Source of the DNA: CBDDBX01 sp965225955
GTDB taxonomy: Bacteria > Acidobacteriota > Aminicenantia > UBA2199
Direction: 5' to 3'
DNA: 64,000 nucleotides
Assembly (NCBI GenBank): GCA_965225955.1
Contig: CBDDBX010000001.1
Coordinates: 1 to 64,000, forward strand
The first letter of the stretch is position 1. Each line of letters opens with the position of its first letter. The notes under the pieces are model-generated. The model was given only the letters and a program-made list of their open reading frames with translations, did no database searches and had not been told where the DNA came from. Below, piece by piece: positions 8,244 through 17,777 of the stretch. Position numbers and translations under genes: made by a program.

Positions 8244-10010
8244 CTACTTTACTAAACTCTCTTTATTAATCTCAGCAGCTGTATTGAAGTACTTGTAATC
8301 TGAGAACTCAATATTAAGGTCTGTAAAGTTTCGTCTTATGCCTTCATTGTCAATAAAATATTCGCAATACCGTCCAAGAGATGGGTATCTCAGAGCACCT
8401 TTCCGTATTGTAAAATCTGTTATGAAATCTGCACCGACTTTGTATCTTAAAAGAGAGGAAATATCCTGAAGGATTTTTGTTCTTTTATTAAACCTGGGAA
8501 CCCAGGAAACTCTTATTATTGAGTAGTCTCTTTTATCTATCCATACTCTTCCGTAAAGAAGTATTGTATTGGTTTCATGTCTTACTATTCCCGGTGATAC
8601 AGGAATTACATCCAGAACCCAGGCCTGAGTATCTCCAACTGTGTCATCTTTTTTATGAATCCTGTAGTGATACAGATGCTGCATGTCAGGATGGAGTATG
8701 CCTACAGGGCCATGAAAGAAGTTGGTTATATAGAGAGATTGAATAGACAGTCTGCCATTATTACCCCGAACTCCCCGTAGAGGAACTCTTGCCTCTTCAA
8801 TTTTACCGTTTTCCTTTACTATCTGGTAATCAAAAACCAGCTTGTTCCCATAATTTCTGCTATAATCTATTTTACCTGATGAAAAATTCATCGCTGGAAG
8901 CAGATTCTTCACAGGATTCAACAACTTATATCTTACAAGTTCATGAACCTTCTCTTTACAATAGTAGTATATCGAATACTCATCCAGAGTTCTGCAGTAG
9001 GCTCCGCTGCCTTTCAGAATTCTGTCTAAAAGGTTCTTTTCTTCCTGTTCTCTTCTATCTTTTATACATCTGGTTAGCTCTTTGTGAAACTTAAGTCTTC
9101 TGAGATTATCCTTTCTACTCCAGGGAGTATCTATTGTTAAAAGAGCTCTGCGATAAATATCCAGAGCTTTCTTATAGTGTTCTTTAGCTTTGGGAACATC
9201 ACCTTTAGCTCTATGCTTTTCTGCAATGATTCCATGCATCCATGCAGCAAGTCTTCCCAGATTTCCTTTCTTAAACTGCTTCAGAGCCTCTGTAACCATA
9301 TTTTTTTTATAAAACTCCATACCCCGTTGATAACTTTTCAGAGTGGGGAAGTTATCTGCTTTATCTATTACTGAAAGATATTTTATAGCTTTATCGTAAT
9401 TTCTGTAATCAAATGACGTTAACCATGCTTTCCCCATTCGGTAGAACATCTTCTCTTTTATAGATGGTGTCATATAAGAGAGGTTACTGTTCATATATAT
9501 TTCTGCTCTGTCGGGGCGTCTTTTCATTATAAAATCAGTGAAACGTTTAGCCATTGCTCTGTCCAGCATATCAATGCCTGTATCGAGGTCAGCGGTTTCC
9601 TGCCCGAACCTTCTCTTTCTGGATGAATCAATTATAAAGCGCGCAACCAGCTCTTTAATTCCGGTTTTTTTCAGAAATTTCATTTTTTTTGAAGAAGAGA
9701 TTGCTGCTTCTTTCATGGCTTTGTGATAGTAGTAGATTTTTCTGTTTTTCTTAATTTTTCCTGATAATCTGTAAAGTTCAAGAGACTTAGCAAAGAGACC
9801 GTTTTTATAGTAGCATTCCGCCAGTATAGCTCTCATTTCTGCAAGTTTCTCTTTGCCGATAGTATTAGCATTGTTGCTCAGAAGTTTTTCTGCACTTTCC
9901 GGTTGATTACCGCTGATGTAGGTATCAAATTCCAGATCAACAGTACCTGACCCACCGACAAGTAGTGATGAAATAGTAAAAAAAAGGAAAATAAAGTGAT
10001 AAGTTTTCAT
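8244..10010 (-). CDS. Tandem secreted family, copy A (helical repeats + C-terminal LolA-like domain)
   Basis: 588 aa; start at 10010 (MKTYHFIFLF) chosen for a GAGGGC ribosome site and because it opens a signal peptide. Last of five tandem paralogs in transcription order. Residues about 25-320 are helical repeats of TPR type (LAECYYKNGLFAKSLELYRL). Then come the family motifs: TLDEYSIYYYCKEKVHE, YGPVG-type FFHGPVGILHPDMQHLYHY, YGRVWIDKRDYSIIRVSW, GALRYPSLGRYCEYFI and the terminal YKYFNTAAEI. The C-terminal about 200 residues, beta-rich with a WIDK-DYSI-R turn, recall LolA/LolB-like lipid-binding folds. Function unknown. Encoded convergently to the YqaA gene with a 55-base gap. Confidence 0.8.
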   Translation of the reverse strand: MKTYHFIFLFFTISSLLVGGSGTVDLEFDTYISGNQPESAEKLLSNNANTIGKEKLAEMRAILAECYYKNGLFAKSLELYRLSGKIKKNRKIYYYHKAMKEAAISSSKKMKFLKKTGIKELVARFIIDSSRKRRFGQETADLDTGIDMLDRAMAKRFTDFIMKRRPDRAEIYMNSNLSYMTPSIKEKMFYRMGKAWLTSFDYRNYDKAIKYLSVIDKADNFPTLKSYQRGMEFYKKNMVTEALKQFKKGNLGRLAAWMHGIIAEKHRAKGDVPKAKEHYKKALDIYRRALLTIDTPWSRKDNLRRLKFHKELTRCIKDRREQEEKNLLDRILKGSGAYCRTLDEYSIYYYCKEKVHELVRYKLLNPVKNLLPAMNFSSGKIDYSRNYGNKLVFDYQIVKENGKIEEARVPLRGVRGNNGRLSIQSLYITNFFHGPVGILHPDMQHLYHYRIHKKDDTVGDTQAWVLDVIPVSPGIVRHETNTILLYGRVWIDKRDYSIIRVSWVPRFNKRTKILQDISSLLRYKVGADFITDFTIRKGALRYPSLGRYCEYFIDNEGIRRNFTDLNIEFSDYKYFNTAAEINKESLVK

Positions 10011-10195
10011 AATGCCCTCACATAAATTTTCCAATCAAATAAAACCGTTGCTTATATTATTTCAGAGTTTTGAATTTTTTTCAAAATAAATTTTCAGATA
10101 CTGGTTCTTTTGGCTAACATCTCCTTCTCTTTTTTCTGACTGCCTCAGATTGTATCTCTTTTTTAACTGCTGCTTTAAAGCTGTGTCAAGGGGGT

Positions 10196-11905
10196 TTACA
10201 AACTGCTCTCTTCCTTTTGTATACTTGCTGCAGTATTGAAAAATCTATACTTATAAAATTTCGTTTCCACAGAACTGAACTCCTTTTTTCTGCCTGAAGG
10301 AGAGATAAAGATCTCTTTATATAATCCTTTTGAAGGATATCTTAATACTCCGTTGATTGTACCAAACTCTGTTGAGGATTCTATTGATGAAGTGCAACCC
10401 ATCAGGGAGGCAATGCCTCTCAACAGTGCTGTTCTTTTGCTGAATTTGGGTGCCCAGACTATTTTTTGAACAGAGTAGTCTGATTTTGACACCCAGGCTT
10501 TACCATAATTTAGTATGCTACCTGTATGGCTATTTAGTTCCCCCGGGTTGTGGGGAATAACATCTATTACCCAGAAATCGGAGTTTTCCATAGGTTTATT
10601 GAGCGAGTAGGTGTAAAACCGCTGCATATTCTTATGAAATAGCCCTACGGGGCCATAAAAGTAGTTTTTTACTGCAACTGTTTCAGTATTCCAGAGATTA
10701 TCTTTTGACCGGGATCTTACGGTAAGAGCTTTCCTGGTTTCAGTAACTTTCTTATTCTCTTTAATTATCTGATAATCGTAGAGTAGAGGCTTATGCAGGT
10801 TCTTTGCGAAATTAACTGAGGCAAAGTTGTCTATAAGATCTGACAACAGCTCTCCTATAACCTTCAGCATGGGATATTTGATGTTTTCTATAACAGATTC
10901 CTTGCAGTAGTAGAAGATGGCAAACTCATCAAGAGTTTTGCAATACCTCCCACAGCCTTCAAGAATCTTTTCCATGTGGGCATCCTGTTTAAACTCTTTA
11001 CTGCTTTTTTTAAACTCCAGAAGAGCCATATTACATCTTAAACGATCTTCGTTGATTACCGGATTCCATGGTTCGGTTAAAGATAGAAGCATGGTGTTAT
11101 ATGTATTTATACTCATTTTATAGAGCTCTTTTGCTTCAGATCTTCTACCATTTTTTCTACACTTATCGGCGAGTTGTCCACTCATCCATGCAATAAGATC
11201 TGAAAATCCACTCTTCTTAAATAGTTCCAGAGCTTTTCTGTATTTACCTGATCTGTAAGCTGTTCTGGCATCTTTATAAAAAAGAAGAGCTTTATGTTCT
11301 GCCAGTTTATCTGCCTGAGAGATATACTGAATAGCTTTTCTGTAGTTTCTGAAAACTGTTGAATTGAGATAGGCTCTGCCAATAAAATAGCAGAACTCTT
11401 TGTATGTGTTTTCCGGTAGATATTTTCTGTTTGCATTCATATATTGTTCGGCTCTGGGAAGAAGATTTCTGAACATAAATATGGATATATTCTCTTTTAT
11501 TTTTTTAATAAACTGCTCCTGTTTATCAGGATTGTGTCTTAAAATAAGTTCTTTTATACCGGTTTTTTTCAGATGTTTCTTCTGAACTTTCTCTTCTGGG
11601 GAATCATCAGAAATTGCTTTATGCAGCCAGTACATAGCCTCATTATTTTCAATACACCCGGCTTTAAGATACTGTTCAACTGACTTGTCATATATAAGGT
11701 TCTGAAAATAGGACTCCGCAAGTTTTGTTCTAAGTTTTTTCAGTGTAGTTTTATTTAAATTATGCCCCTCTTTGTTTAGTAGCAGTTCTGCTTTTTCGGG
11801 TTTATGTTCTTTAATAAATTTGTGAAATCTGAAAGTTGTGTTGTTGTCACCCGCCAGTGAACCCGCCATGATGAGAAAGATGATGTAAGGAAATAGTTTC
11901 TTCAT
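10196..11905 (-). CDS. Tandem secreted family, copy B
   Basis: 569 aa. Two in-frame ATGs exist (11911 and 11905); the second is spaced 7 bases from TGAGG and is preferred. Signal peptide MKKLFPYIIFLIMAGSLAG. Same architecture as its neighbours: repeats such as LAESYFQNLIYDKSVEQYLK, then TLDEFAIFYYCKESV, NYFYGPVGLFHKNMQRFYTY, YGKAWVSKSDYSVQKIVW, GVLRYPSKGLYKEIFI and YRFFNTAASI. It is the most divergent copy at the WIDK turn (WVSK). A 185-base spacer separates it from copy A and about 310 bases from copy C, so it may have its own promoter. Function unknown. Confidence 0.8.
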   Translation of the reverse strand: MKKLFPYIIFLIMAGSLAGDNNTTFRFHKFIKEHKPEKAELLLNKEGHNLNKTTLKKLRTKLAESYFQNLIYDKSVEQYLKAGCIENNEAMYWLHKAISDDSPEEKVQKKHLKKTGIKELILRHNPDKQEQFIKKIKENISIFMFRNLLPRAEQYMNANRKYLPENTYKEFCYFIGRAYLNSTVFRNYRKAIQYISQADKLAEHKALLFYKDARTAYRSGKYRKALELFKKSGFSDLIAWMSGQLADKCRKNGRRSEAKELYKMSINTYNTMLLSLTEPWNPVINEDRLRCNMALLEFKKSSKEFKQDAHMEKILEGCGRYCKTLDEFAIFYYCKESVIENIKYPMLKVIGELLSDLIDNFASVNFAKNLHKPLLYDYQIIKENKKVTETRKALTVRSRSKDNLWNTETVAVKNYFYGPVGLFHKNMQRFYTYSLNKPMENSDFWVIDVIPHNPGELNSHTGSILNYGKAWVSKSDYSVQKIVWAPKFSKRTALLRGIASLMGCTSSIESSTEFGTINGVLRYPSKGLYKEIFISPSGRKKEFSSVETKFYKYRFFNTAASIQKEESSL

Positions 11906-12215
11906 TTTCATACCTCAATTATTATTTATCAACTCTTTAAGACCAGATCCAAGTTTAGCAGAGGCGGAAATAAATTTCACTAAAATCAATAAATAGCTCT
12001 CATTAAGTCTCCATATACATATTTTTATGTGTAATTTCTATCTTTCCTGTGTATCTGCTTTGGAAATTTTGTTGCTTTGTTAAAAAAATCTGTATTTCAG
12101 AGACTTTACCTTTACATTTGAGAAACTGTGAATTTAACTCTTGTTAAATGTGGGAGTGCCACAGATGATAGTTGTTGATAAGCTAAAGCTGATAATCAGT
12201 GTCAGAAGTTTCAGC
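11906..12215. other. Spacer between copies B and C
   Basis: About 310 AT-rich bases. I see the ribosome site of copy B and a loose hairpin (AAGCTGA ... TCAGCTT, 12187-12217) after copy C, with no T tract. No gene or paralog remnant is recognisable. Confidence 0.5.
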
Positions 12216-13961
12216 TTAAATATTCTCTTTCTCTATTGAGGCAGCAGTATTGAAGAATCTGTACTTAATGTAATCAACTTTTAATCTGGCATATCCTATT
12301 CTGGTACCTTTTTTAGTTATAAAAAACTCTTCATAAAGCCCGGCTGAAGGATATCTCAGTGCTCCTTTTTTGATCTTGAATTCAGAGGTAAAGGTTGCAA
12401 CAGGTTTATGGTTCAGGTGTTGTGCTATAAAGTTGACCAGTTCTGCTCTGGTGTCGTATCTTGGAGACCACTCTATTTTCAGTATTGAAAAGTCTTCTTT
12501 GTCGATCCAGATCTTTCCGAACATAAGAGCTTTACCGTTTTTTTCAGATCTGATGCCAGGATTTAAAGGAATTGCAGATATAACCCAGGCATTACGTTTC
12601 AGGGCTTTCCCATTCTCTTTTAGAAGAGTGTAATTAAAAAGATGCTGCATCTTTTTATGCAGAAGGCCTATAGGGCCATAGAAAAAGTTATCGATTACGA
12701 TTGTTCTGGTATACCACCTGTCTGGATGTTTGAGCTTTAATCTTCCAAGATATTTTCTACTCTCTTTAATAGTTCCATCCTCTTTTATTATCTGATAGTC
12801 ATAATATTTTGTGGTTAGAATATTTTTGATTTGAACGTCTCCGTAAAAATTAACAGGAGGTTTTATATAGTCTATTACGCTGAAAAGTCTCTGCTCGTAA
12901 AGAAATTCAATCTCCACAGATTCATGAACTCTCTCTTTACAGTAGTAGTAAATTGCATACTCATCAAGGGTTTTGCAGTATAATGAAGCTCCTTTCAGGA
13001 CTTTTTTCAGAACCTCATCTTTTCTCTTCTCTTCACTACTCTTATCAAGTTGTTTCAATAACCTGATACAGTCAAGGCGGCTCTTATTATGTTTGCGTAT
13101 CCATGCGGTATCTATGGTCATGAGAGTTGTGCGGTAGATATTAAGAGCTCTCTTCAGATAAGCTTCGGCTTCTCTGTTTTTACCTTTAACAGCTGATTGT
13201 ATAGCAAGGATTCTGCAAACATCAGCTTCAAGTAATTTAAATCCCCCTTTTTTATAGGAATTAAGTGCAGTTTTATAATCCTCTTTATCGTATAACTCTC
13301 TTCCTTTACGATAATCTCTCAGGGAAGGTGCCTCTCCAAGTGAATCAGACCTTCTCAGATAGTTCTCAGCTCTCTCATAATCTCTGAACTTAAAAGATCT
13401 GAAGAATTTTATACCCAGATCTTTGAAGCACTCTTTCTGCAGATCTTCGGGCATATATTTAATATTCTCAAGTACATAGAGTTCTGCTCTGAGAATATTA
13501 TTTGTTTTAAACCATTTTTTTAATCTGGTGGGAACAACTTTTTTATACAGTTTGTGTGCATATTTTATGTTTGAAGGATCTTCAGGAAGGCTCAGGTATA
13601 CTCTGGCAACTAATTCATGGGTTTTACACTTTTTTATATATTTAAGTTTCATAAATGAAGGTGCTGTTACTGCTCTGTTGTATATTGCCAGATCCCTGCT
13701 TTTTTCAAGATTACCGGATAACTTATAGTAATGAAGAGCTTTATCAAATGCTGCATTTTTAAAATAGGACTCAGCAAGTATTGTATGGATAGTTTTAAGT
13801 TGACCAGGTTTTAACTTGTTTTTCTGGCTGGCCAGTAGTTTATCAGCCATTTCGGGGTAGTTGTTTTTAATAAAAAACCTGAATTGTTGGGGGAAAAACT
13901 GGTTTCCATAAACAAAAGATACTGAGATTATCAGATTGATGATTAGTAGTAAAAACTTCAT
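12216..13961 (-). CDS. Tandem secreted family, copy C
   Basis: 581 aa, GAGG ribosome site, signal peptide MKFLLLIINLIISVSFVYG. Repeat region contains LAESYFKNAAFDKALHYYKL. Family motifs follow: TLDEYAIYYYCKERVHE, NFFYGPIGLLHKKMQHLFNY, FGKIWIDKEDFSILKIEW, GALRYPSAGLYEEFFI and VDYIKYRFFNTAASI. Its start is only 13 bases after the stop of copy D, so C and D are surely co-transcribed from the promoter at 15794-15822. Function unknown; secretion is predicted from the signal peptide, and no lipobox Cys is seen, so it is probably soluble in the periplasm or exported. Confidence 0.8.
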   Translation of the reverse strand: MKFLLLIINLIISVSFVYGNQFFPQQFRFFIKNNYPEMADKLLASQKNKLKPGQLKTIHTILAESYFKNAAFDKALHYYKLSGNLEKSRDLAIYNRAVTAPSFMKLKYIKKCKTHELVARVYLSLPEDPSNIKYAHKLYKKVVPTRLKKWFKTNNILRAELYVLENIKYMPEDLQKECFKDLGIKFFRSFKFRDYERAENYLRRSDSLGEAPSLRDYRKGRELYDKEDYKTALNSYKKGGFKLLEADVCRILAIQSAVKGKNREAEAYLKRALNIYRTTLMTIDTAWIRKHNKSRLDCIRLLKQLDKSSEEKRKDEVLKKVLKGASLYCKTLDEYAIYYYCKERVHESVEIEFLYEQRLFSVIDYIKPPVNFYGDVQIKNILTTKYYDYQIIKEDGTIKESRKYLGRLKLKHPDRWYTRTIVIDNFFYGPIGLLHKKMQHLFNYTLLKENGKALKRNAWVISAIPLNPGIRSEKNGKALMFGKIWIDKEDFSILKIEWSPRYDTRAELVNFIAQHLNHKPVATFTSEFKIKKGALRYPSAGLYEEFFITKKGTRIGYARLKVDYIKYRFFNTAASIEKENI

Positions 13962-13974
13962 TTAAACCTCTTTT

Positions 13975-15732
13975 CTATTCATATAAAGTTGTCTCTTCTA
14001 TACTAGTGGCGGTATTGAAAAATCTGTAATTTATGTAATCTATTTTTAGAGATGCAAACTCTTCAGGAGAGTTATGATTGTTAATAAAATACTCTTTGTA
14101 ACTACCGGAAGATGGGTATCTTAAAGCTCCTTTTTTAAAACCAAAATCTGTTATCAGATCTATCCTGCTTTTCTGTTCCAGAATATTGGCAAGCTTTATA
14201 AAAACTTTTGATCTCTTGTTATGTCTTGGTATCCAGGATATTCTGACTGTTGAGTAGTCTGATTTATCTATCCATACTCTGCCGTACATAAGCTTCCTTT
14301 CTGTAACAGGATTCATCTGATCCGGCTTAACCGGAACAACATCAAGAACCCAGGTATCACATCCGTTTATATCGTAAGATTCCTCTGCAATACTGTAGTA
14401 GTAGTGGTTCTGCATGTCAGGGTGAAAAAGGCCAACAGGGCCATAAAAGTAGTTTCTCACTTCAATAGTATGGGGGTACCATCTAACAAACTCTTCAACT
14501 TCTTCTCTGTTTTTTTTCTTAGCAGGGGCACGATTCTCTTTTACCCCTTTTTTATCTTTCAGAATCTGATAGTCAAAAATTACTTTAATTTTTCTGTTTC
14601 TTGAAAATCGGGTTTTCTTATGCTCTCTGGAAAGAGCTTTTATTCTTTTTCTGGCAGATTTTATCGATCTGTATCTGATAAGTTCAGAAATGTGTTCCTG
14701 ACAGAAATAGTAGATAGCATAGTTATTCAGGGTTTTGCAGTAGTTTCCGGCTCCTTTCAGAATTTTATTCAGTAGTTTATTATTGCCATTTTTTTTGTTC
14801 TGATACTTTATGAAATTTATACAGGAAACCCTCTTCCAGGTATCTTCAGATTCCCATGGCGTGTCAACTGTGAACAAAATAGCATTGTAGAGTTTAAGAG
14901 CTTTACTGTATCTACTGTTAGCAGTGGAAATGTCTCCTGACTTTTCAGCCTCTTTTGCAAGTATTACAAGCATTCTTGCTGCCAGGTGTCTGTAGCCTCC
15001 TTCGCTGAATTGACTATATGCTTCGCTGTAATTACGATTCTTATATAGCTCCATTCCAAGTTCATACTTCATGAGTTCAGGATAATCACCTTTACGCCCT
15101 GACAATGTTATGTACTTAAGAGCCTTCTCATAATTTCTGAATTTATAGGATTTCATGAAAGCTCTGCCCAGAAGATGGCAGATATTCTGTTTTCCGGTTT
15201 CATTCAGATATTCCAGATTATTCAGAATATATTTTTCCGCTCTGTCCGGCCTTTGTCTGTAAGTAAATTCCCTGAATCTGACAGCCATTATCTTATTATA
15301 TATTCTGAAGCTATCGTTCAGTTTGTCAGGATCATTCAGAAAGGTTCTCATATATCGGGCCTGAAGCTCTTTGATTTTCGTTTTCCGAAGATAAACTTCT
15401 CTCTGCAGTATTGATTCAGGGGAGAGGTCAGCAGTACTAATGGCTTTATGATAATAGTGGATGTGTTTGTTTGATTTAAGTTGTTCTGAAAGCCTGAAGT
15501 GTTGCAGTGATTTGTCATAAAGATAGTTTCTAAGAAAGGATTGCCCAAGCATTTTGTGATAGTTTCTGAATTTCTTATCCGGTAGTTTTTCTTTTAACTG
15601 GTTCAGAAGTGCTTCTGCCTGTTCAGGTTCATCACTATTTAACAACTGATTAAACTCTCTTTCAAAAAAATCAGATTGCGCATAAGCACTTATTGAAAGA
15701 AGAGAAATTACACAGATGATAACAAATCTCAT
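13975..15732 (-). CDS. Tandem secreted family, copy D
   Basis: 585 aa, GAGGAT ribosome site, signal peptide MRFVIICVISLLSISAYAQ. Closest to copy E: both begin MR.VIIC, share EFN.LL.SDEPE.AE.LL.LKE after the signal peptide, and share their promoter and leader. Motifs: TLNNYAIYYFCQEHISE, NYFYGPVGLFHPDMQNHYYY, YGRVWIDKSDYSTVRISW, GALRYPSSGSYKEYFI and YRFFNTATSI. First gene of the D-C unit. The high similarity to E in coding and upstream DNA points to a fairly recent tandem duplication. Confidence 0.8.
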   Translation of the reverse strand: MRFVIICVISLLSISAYAQSDFFEREFNQLLNSDEPEQAEALLNQLKEKLPDKKFRNYHKMLGQSFLRNYLYDKSLQHFRLSEQLKSNKHIHYYHKAISTADLSPESILQREVYLRKTKIKELQARYMRTFLNDPDKLNDSFRIYNKIMAVRFREFTYRQRPDRAEKYILNNLEYLNETGKQNICHLLGRAFMKSYKFRNYEKALKYITLSGRKGDYPELMKYELGMELYKNRNYSEAYSQFSEGGYRHLAARMLVILAKEAEKSGDISTANSRYSKALKLYNAILFTVDTPWESEDTWKRVSCINFIKYQNKKNGNNKLLNKILKGAGNYCKTLNNYAIYYFCQEHISELIRYRSIKSARKRIKALSREHKKTRFSRNRKIKVIFDYQILKDKKGVKENRAPAKKKNREEVEEFVRWYPHTIEVRNYFYGPVGLFHPDMQNHYYYSIAEESYDINGCDTWVLDVVPVKPDQMNPVTERKLMYGRVWIDKSDYSTVRISWIPRHNKRSKVFIKLANILEQKSRIDLITDFGFKKGALRYPSSGSYKEYFINNHNSPEEFASLKIDYINYRFFNTATSIEETTLYE

Positions 15733-15793
15733 TCTATCCTCGCAGTTTTTATCTGCCGGTTAAGCAAAACAAAATTGTAAGGACGTTAAATAG

Positions 15794-15822
15794 ATTATCT
15801 GATATTCTGTTTTTTTTTGCAA
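15794..15822 (-). promoter_or_regulatory. Sigma-70-type promoter of copies D-C
   Basis: On the minus strand: TTGCAA, 17 bases, GATAAT, then a leader carrying a block (plus-strand 15753-15782) that is nearly identical upstream of copy E. Spacing is ideal. Confidence 0.6.
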
Positions 15823-15847
15823 CACTTTTTTCTCTCTATTTTTAAAA

Positions 15848-15931
15848 TTAATCCTGCAGCTCCTCTTTTCTTATATCTGTAGCAATATTAAAGAGTCTGT
15901 ATTTAGTGTAGTCAACTTTTTTACCTTTAAA
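15848..15931 (-). pseudogene. C-terminal remnant of a further paralog, in frame after copy E
   Basis: Immediately after the stop of copy E, in the same frame, the DNA reads FKGKKVDYTKYRLFNIAT followed by DIRKEELQD and a TAA. This matches the extreme C-terminus of the family (VDYIKYRFFNTAASIEKENI in copy C). It has no start and covers only 27 codons, so it is the scar of a lost copy or of unequal crossing-over between paralogs. Confidence 0.75.
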
Positions 15932-17677
15932 TTAATTTTTTCTGTATAGTTGTTCCTTTTCAATTCTTGTAGCTGTATTGAAAAAGCGGTAATCAGTGAA
16001 TTTTATGTTAAGCTGTGAAAACCTCTCTTTTATATCTCTGTGATCTTTGAAGTATTCCGAATATATACCTGATGAAGGGTATCTGAGTACTCCTTTCTTA
16101 AAATCAAAACAGGTTACAAAACTTATCTCGCTATTACGCTCCAGCATATTGGCTATATTAGTGAAAACCCTTGTTCTCCGGCTGTGACGTGGTATCCAGG
16201 CAACTTTGCTGATTGAGTAGTCCTGTTTATCTATCCATACTCTGCCATAGAGGAATTTTTTCCCGTTCTGCGGGTTTACTTCATCAGGGTGCATGGGGGT
16301 AACATCCACAATCCAGCTATCTTTCATATCTTCTGGTGATGGAATAAGCTCATAGTAGTAAAGATCCTGCATAGAGGGATGAAACAGGCCAACAGGTCCA
16401 TAAAAGTAGTTCTGTACAGTAATAGTGTGAGGGGACCATTTCTTTTTCTTTTTTCTGTTCCTGGGAATAAAAATAGTACGATTTTCTTTTATTTTATCTC
16501 TCTCTTTAATAATCTGATAGTCAAAAACCACATTCTGCTTTCTGTTTCTTGAGAAATCGATTCTTTTTTTTTCGTCGGATAAAAACAGAGTACGCTGTTG
16601 ATCTGATATTAAAGATTTGTATTGTACCTGTTCAGATACAAGCTCTTTACAGTAGTAGTAGATTGCATAATTATTAAGGGTTCTGCTGTAATTACCACTT
16701 TCAGACAGGATTTTTTTTAGTAGTTTATCTCTACCGGCTCTCTTTTCAGCATTACGGATAAAGTTTATGCAGGTTATTCTTAGGGATGTATCTTCTGGTT
16801 CCCAGGGAGTGTCTGTTGTAAAAAGATTACTATTGTAGAGAGTGAGAGCTTTACGGTATTTCTTCTCTGCACTTAAAGATTTACCACATTTCCTGTCTTT
16901 CGATGCAAGAAGAGTAAGTGTACGGGCTACAAGGTGTCGTAGTTTACTTTTAAGAAATAACTGGTATGCACTTTTAAAATCCCCTGATCTGAAATACTGC
17001 ATGCCCTTATGATAACTGTTAAGCTGAGGGTGGTGTAATATATTACCTGATAAATTTATATATTTGAATGCCTTGTCGTAATCTCTGAATTGATAGGATC
17101 TCAGATAGGCTTTACCAAGCTTATAGTACATGAGTTTTTTTAGATTATAGTGTATATATTCGAGATTGGCGATTATATATTTCTCTGCTCTGTCTGGTCT
17201 CATTTTCATCATAAAACCTTTAAATCGAAGAAGCATTATCCGACGATAGATTTTAAAACTCTCATTTATAAGATCAACATTGTTCAGAAAAGTTCTGAAA
17301 TATCTGGCTCTTAGCTCATCGATGCGGGATTTACGAAGATATTGTCTCTTGCTGCTGATATATCCTGAACTGATTCCGGGAGTTTCTTCAGCTTTGTGAT
17401 AATAGTAGATTCTTTTGTTTAACTTGAGATTACCTGATAAGCGATAGTGCTTAAGGGATTTCTTAAAAAGGTGGTTTCTGAAAAATGATTCTCCAAGAGT
17501 TGCATGGTAGTTATTAAGTGGTAGTTCAGGAGAATTTTCCTTTAACCTTAATAGAAGCTCTTCTGCTTTTTCAGGTTCATCACTACTTAATAATTTATTA
17601 AACTCTTTTATAAAACTTTCAGATTGAGCTGATAAGCATATAGAAAACAGGTAAATCAAGCATATAATAACTCTCAT
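15932..17677 (-). CDS. Tandem secreted family, copy E (first gene of the array)
   Basis: 581 aa, TGAGGA ribosome site, signal peptide MRVIICLIYLFSICLSAQS. Repeat region includes LGESFFRNHLFKKSLKHYRL. Motifs: TLNNYAIYYYCKELVSE, NYFYGPVGLFHPSMQDLYYY, YGRVWIDKQDYSISKVAW, GVLRYPSSGIYSEYFK and YRFFNTATRI. It is the first of the five in transcription order with a clear promoter. Its stop is followed in frame by a second family C-terminus (15848-15931), so the last about 25 residues exist twice. Function unknown; same inference as for the other copies. Confidence 0.8.
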   Translation of the reverse strand: MRVIICLIYLFSICLSAQSESFIKEFNKLLSSDEPEKAEELLLRLKENSPELPLNNYHATLGESFFRNHLFKKSLKHYRLSGNLKLNKRIYYYHKAEETPGISSGYISSKRQYLRKSRIDELRARYFRTFLNNVDLINESFKIYRRIMLLRFKGFMMKMRPDRAEKYIIANLEYIHYNLKKLMYYKLGKAYLRSYQFRDYDKAFKYINLSGNILHHPQLNSYHKGMQYFRSGDFKSAYQLFLKSKLRHLVARTLTLLASKDRKCGKSLSAEKKYRKALTLYNSNLFTTDTPWEPEDTSLRITCINFIRNAEKRAGRDKLLKKILSESGNYSRTLNNYAIYYYCKELVSEQVQYKSLISDQQRTLFLSDEKKRIDFSRNRKQNVVFDYQIIKERDKIKENRTIFIPRNRKKKKKWSPHTITVQNYFYGPVGLFHPSMQDLYYYELIPSPEDMKDSWIVDVTPMHPDEVNPQNGKKFLYGRVWIDKQDYSISKVAWIPRHSRRTRVFTNIANMLERNSEISFVTCFDFKKGVLRYPSSGIYSEYFKDHRDIKERFSQLNIKFTDYRFFNTATRIEKEQLYRKN

Positions 17678-17738
17678 TTCATCCTCACAGGTTCTGGCTG
17701 CCGGTTAAACAAAACAAAATTGTAAGGTCTTAAACCTG

Positions 17739-17767
17739 ATTATCTTATTCCTGACTTTTTTTTTCAA
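17739..17767 (-). promoter_or_regulatory. Sigma-70-type promoter of copy E
   Basis: Minus strand: TTGAAA, 17 bases, GATAAT, followed by CCTTACAATTTTGTTTTG and a CCGGCAG block shared with the copy D leader. The same -10 box and the same spacing as the copy D promoter support both calls. Confidence 0.6.
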
Positions 17768-17777
17768 CCTGTCGGGA

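Noticed and set aside
10020..10195. Possible remnant of a further family copy (a frame reading FKAAVKKEIQSE) between copies A and B
   Set aside because: Similarity to the FFNTAAxIxKE end is too weak and covers about 10 residues; no second motif supports it.
8244..17677. Array as a mobile element or CRISPR-like repeat
   Set aside because: Units are full-length diverged genes with normal codon use; no transposase, att site or direct-repeat/spacer pattern is seen.
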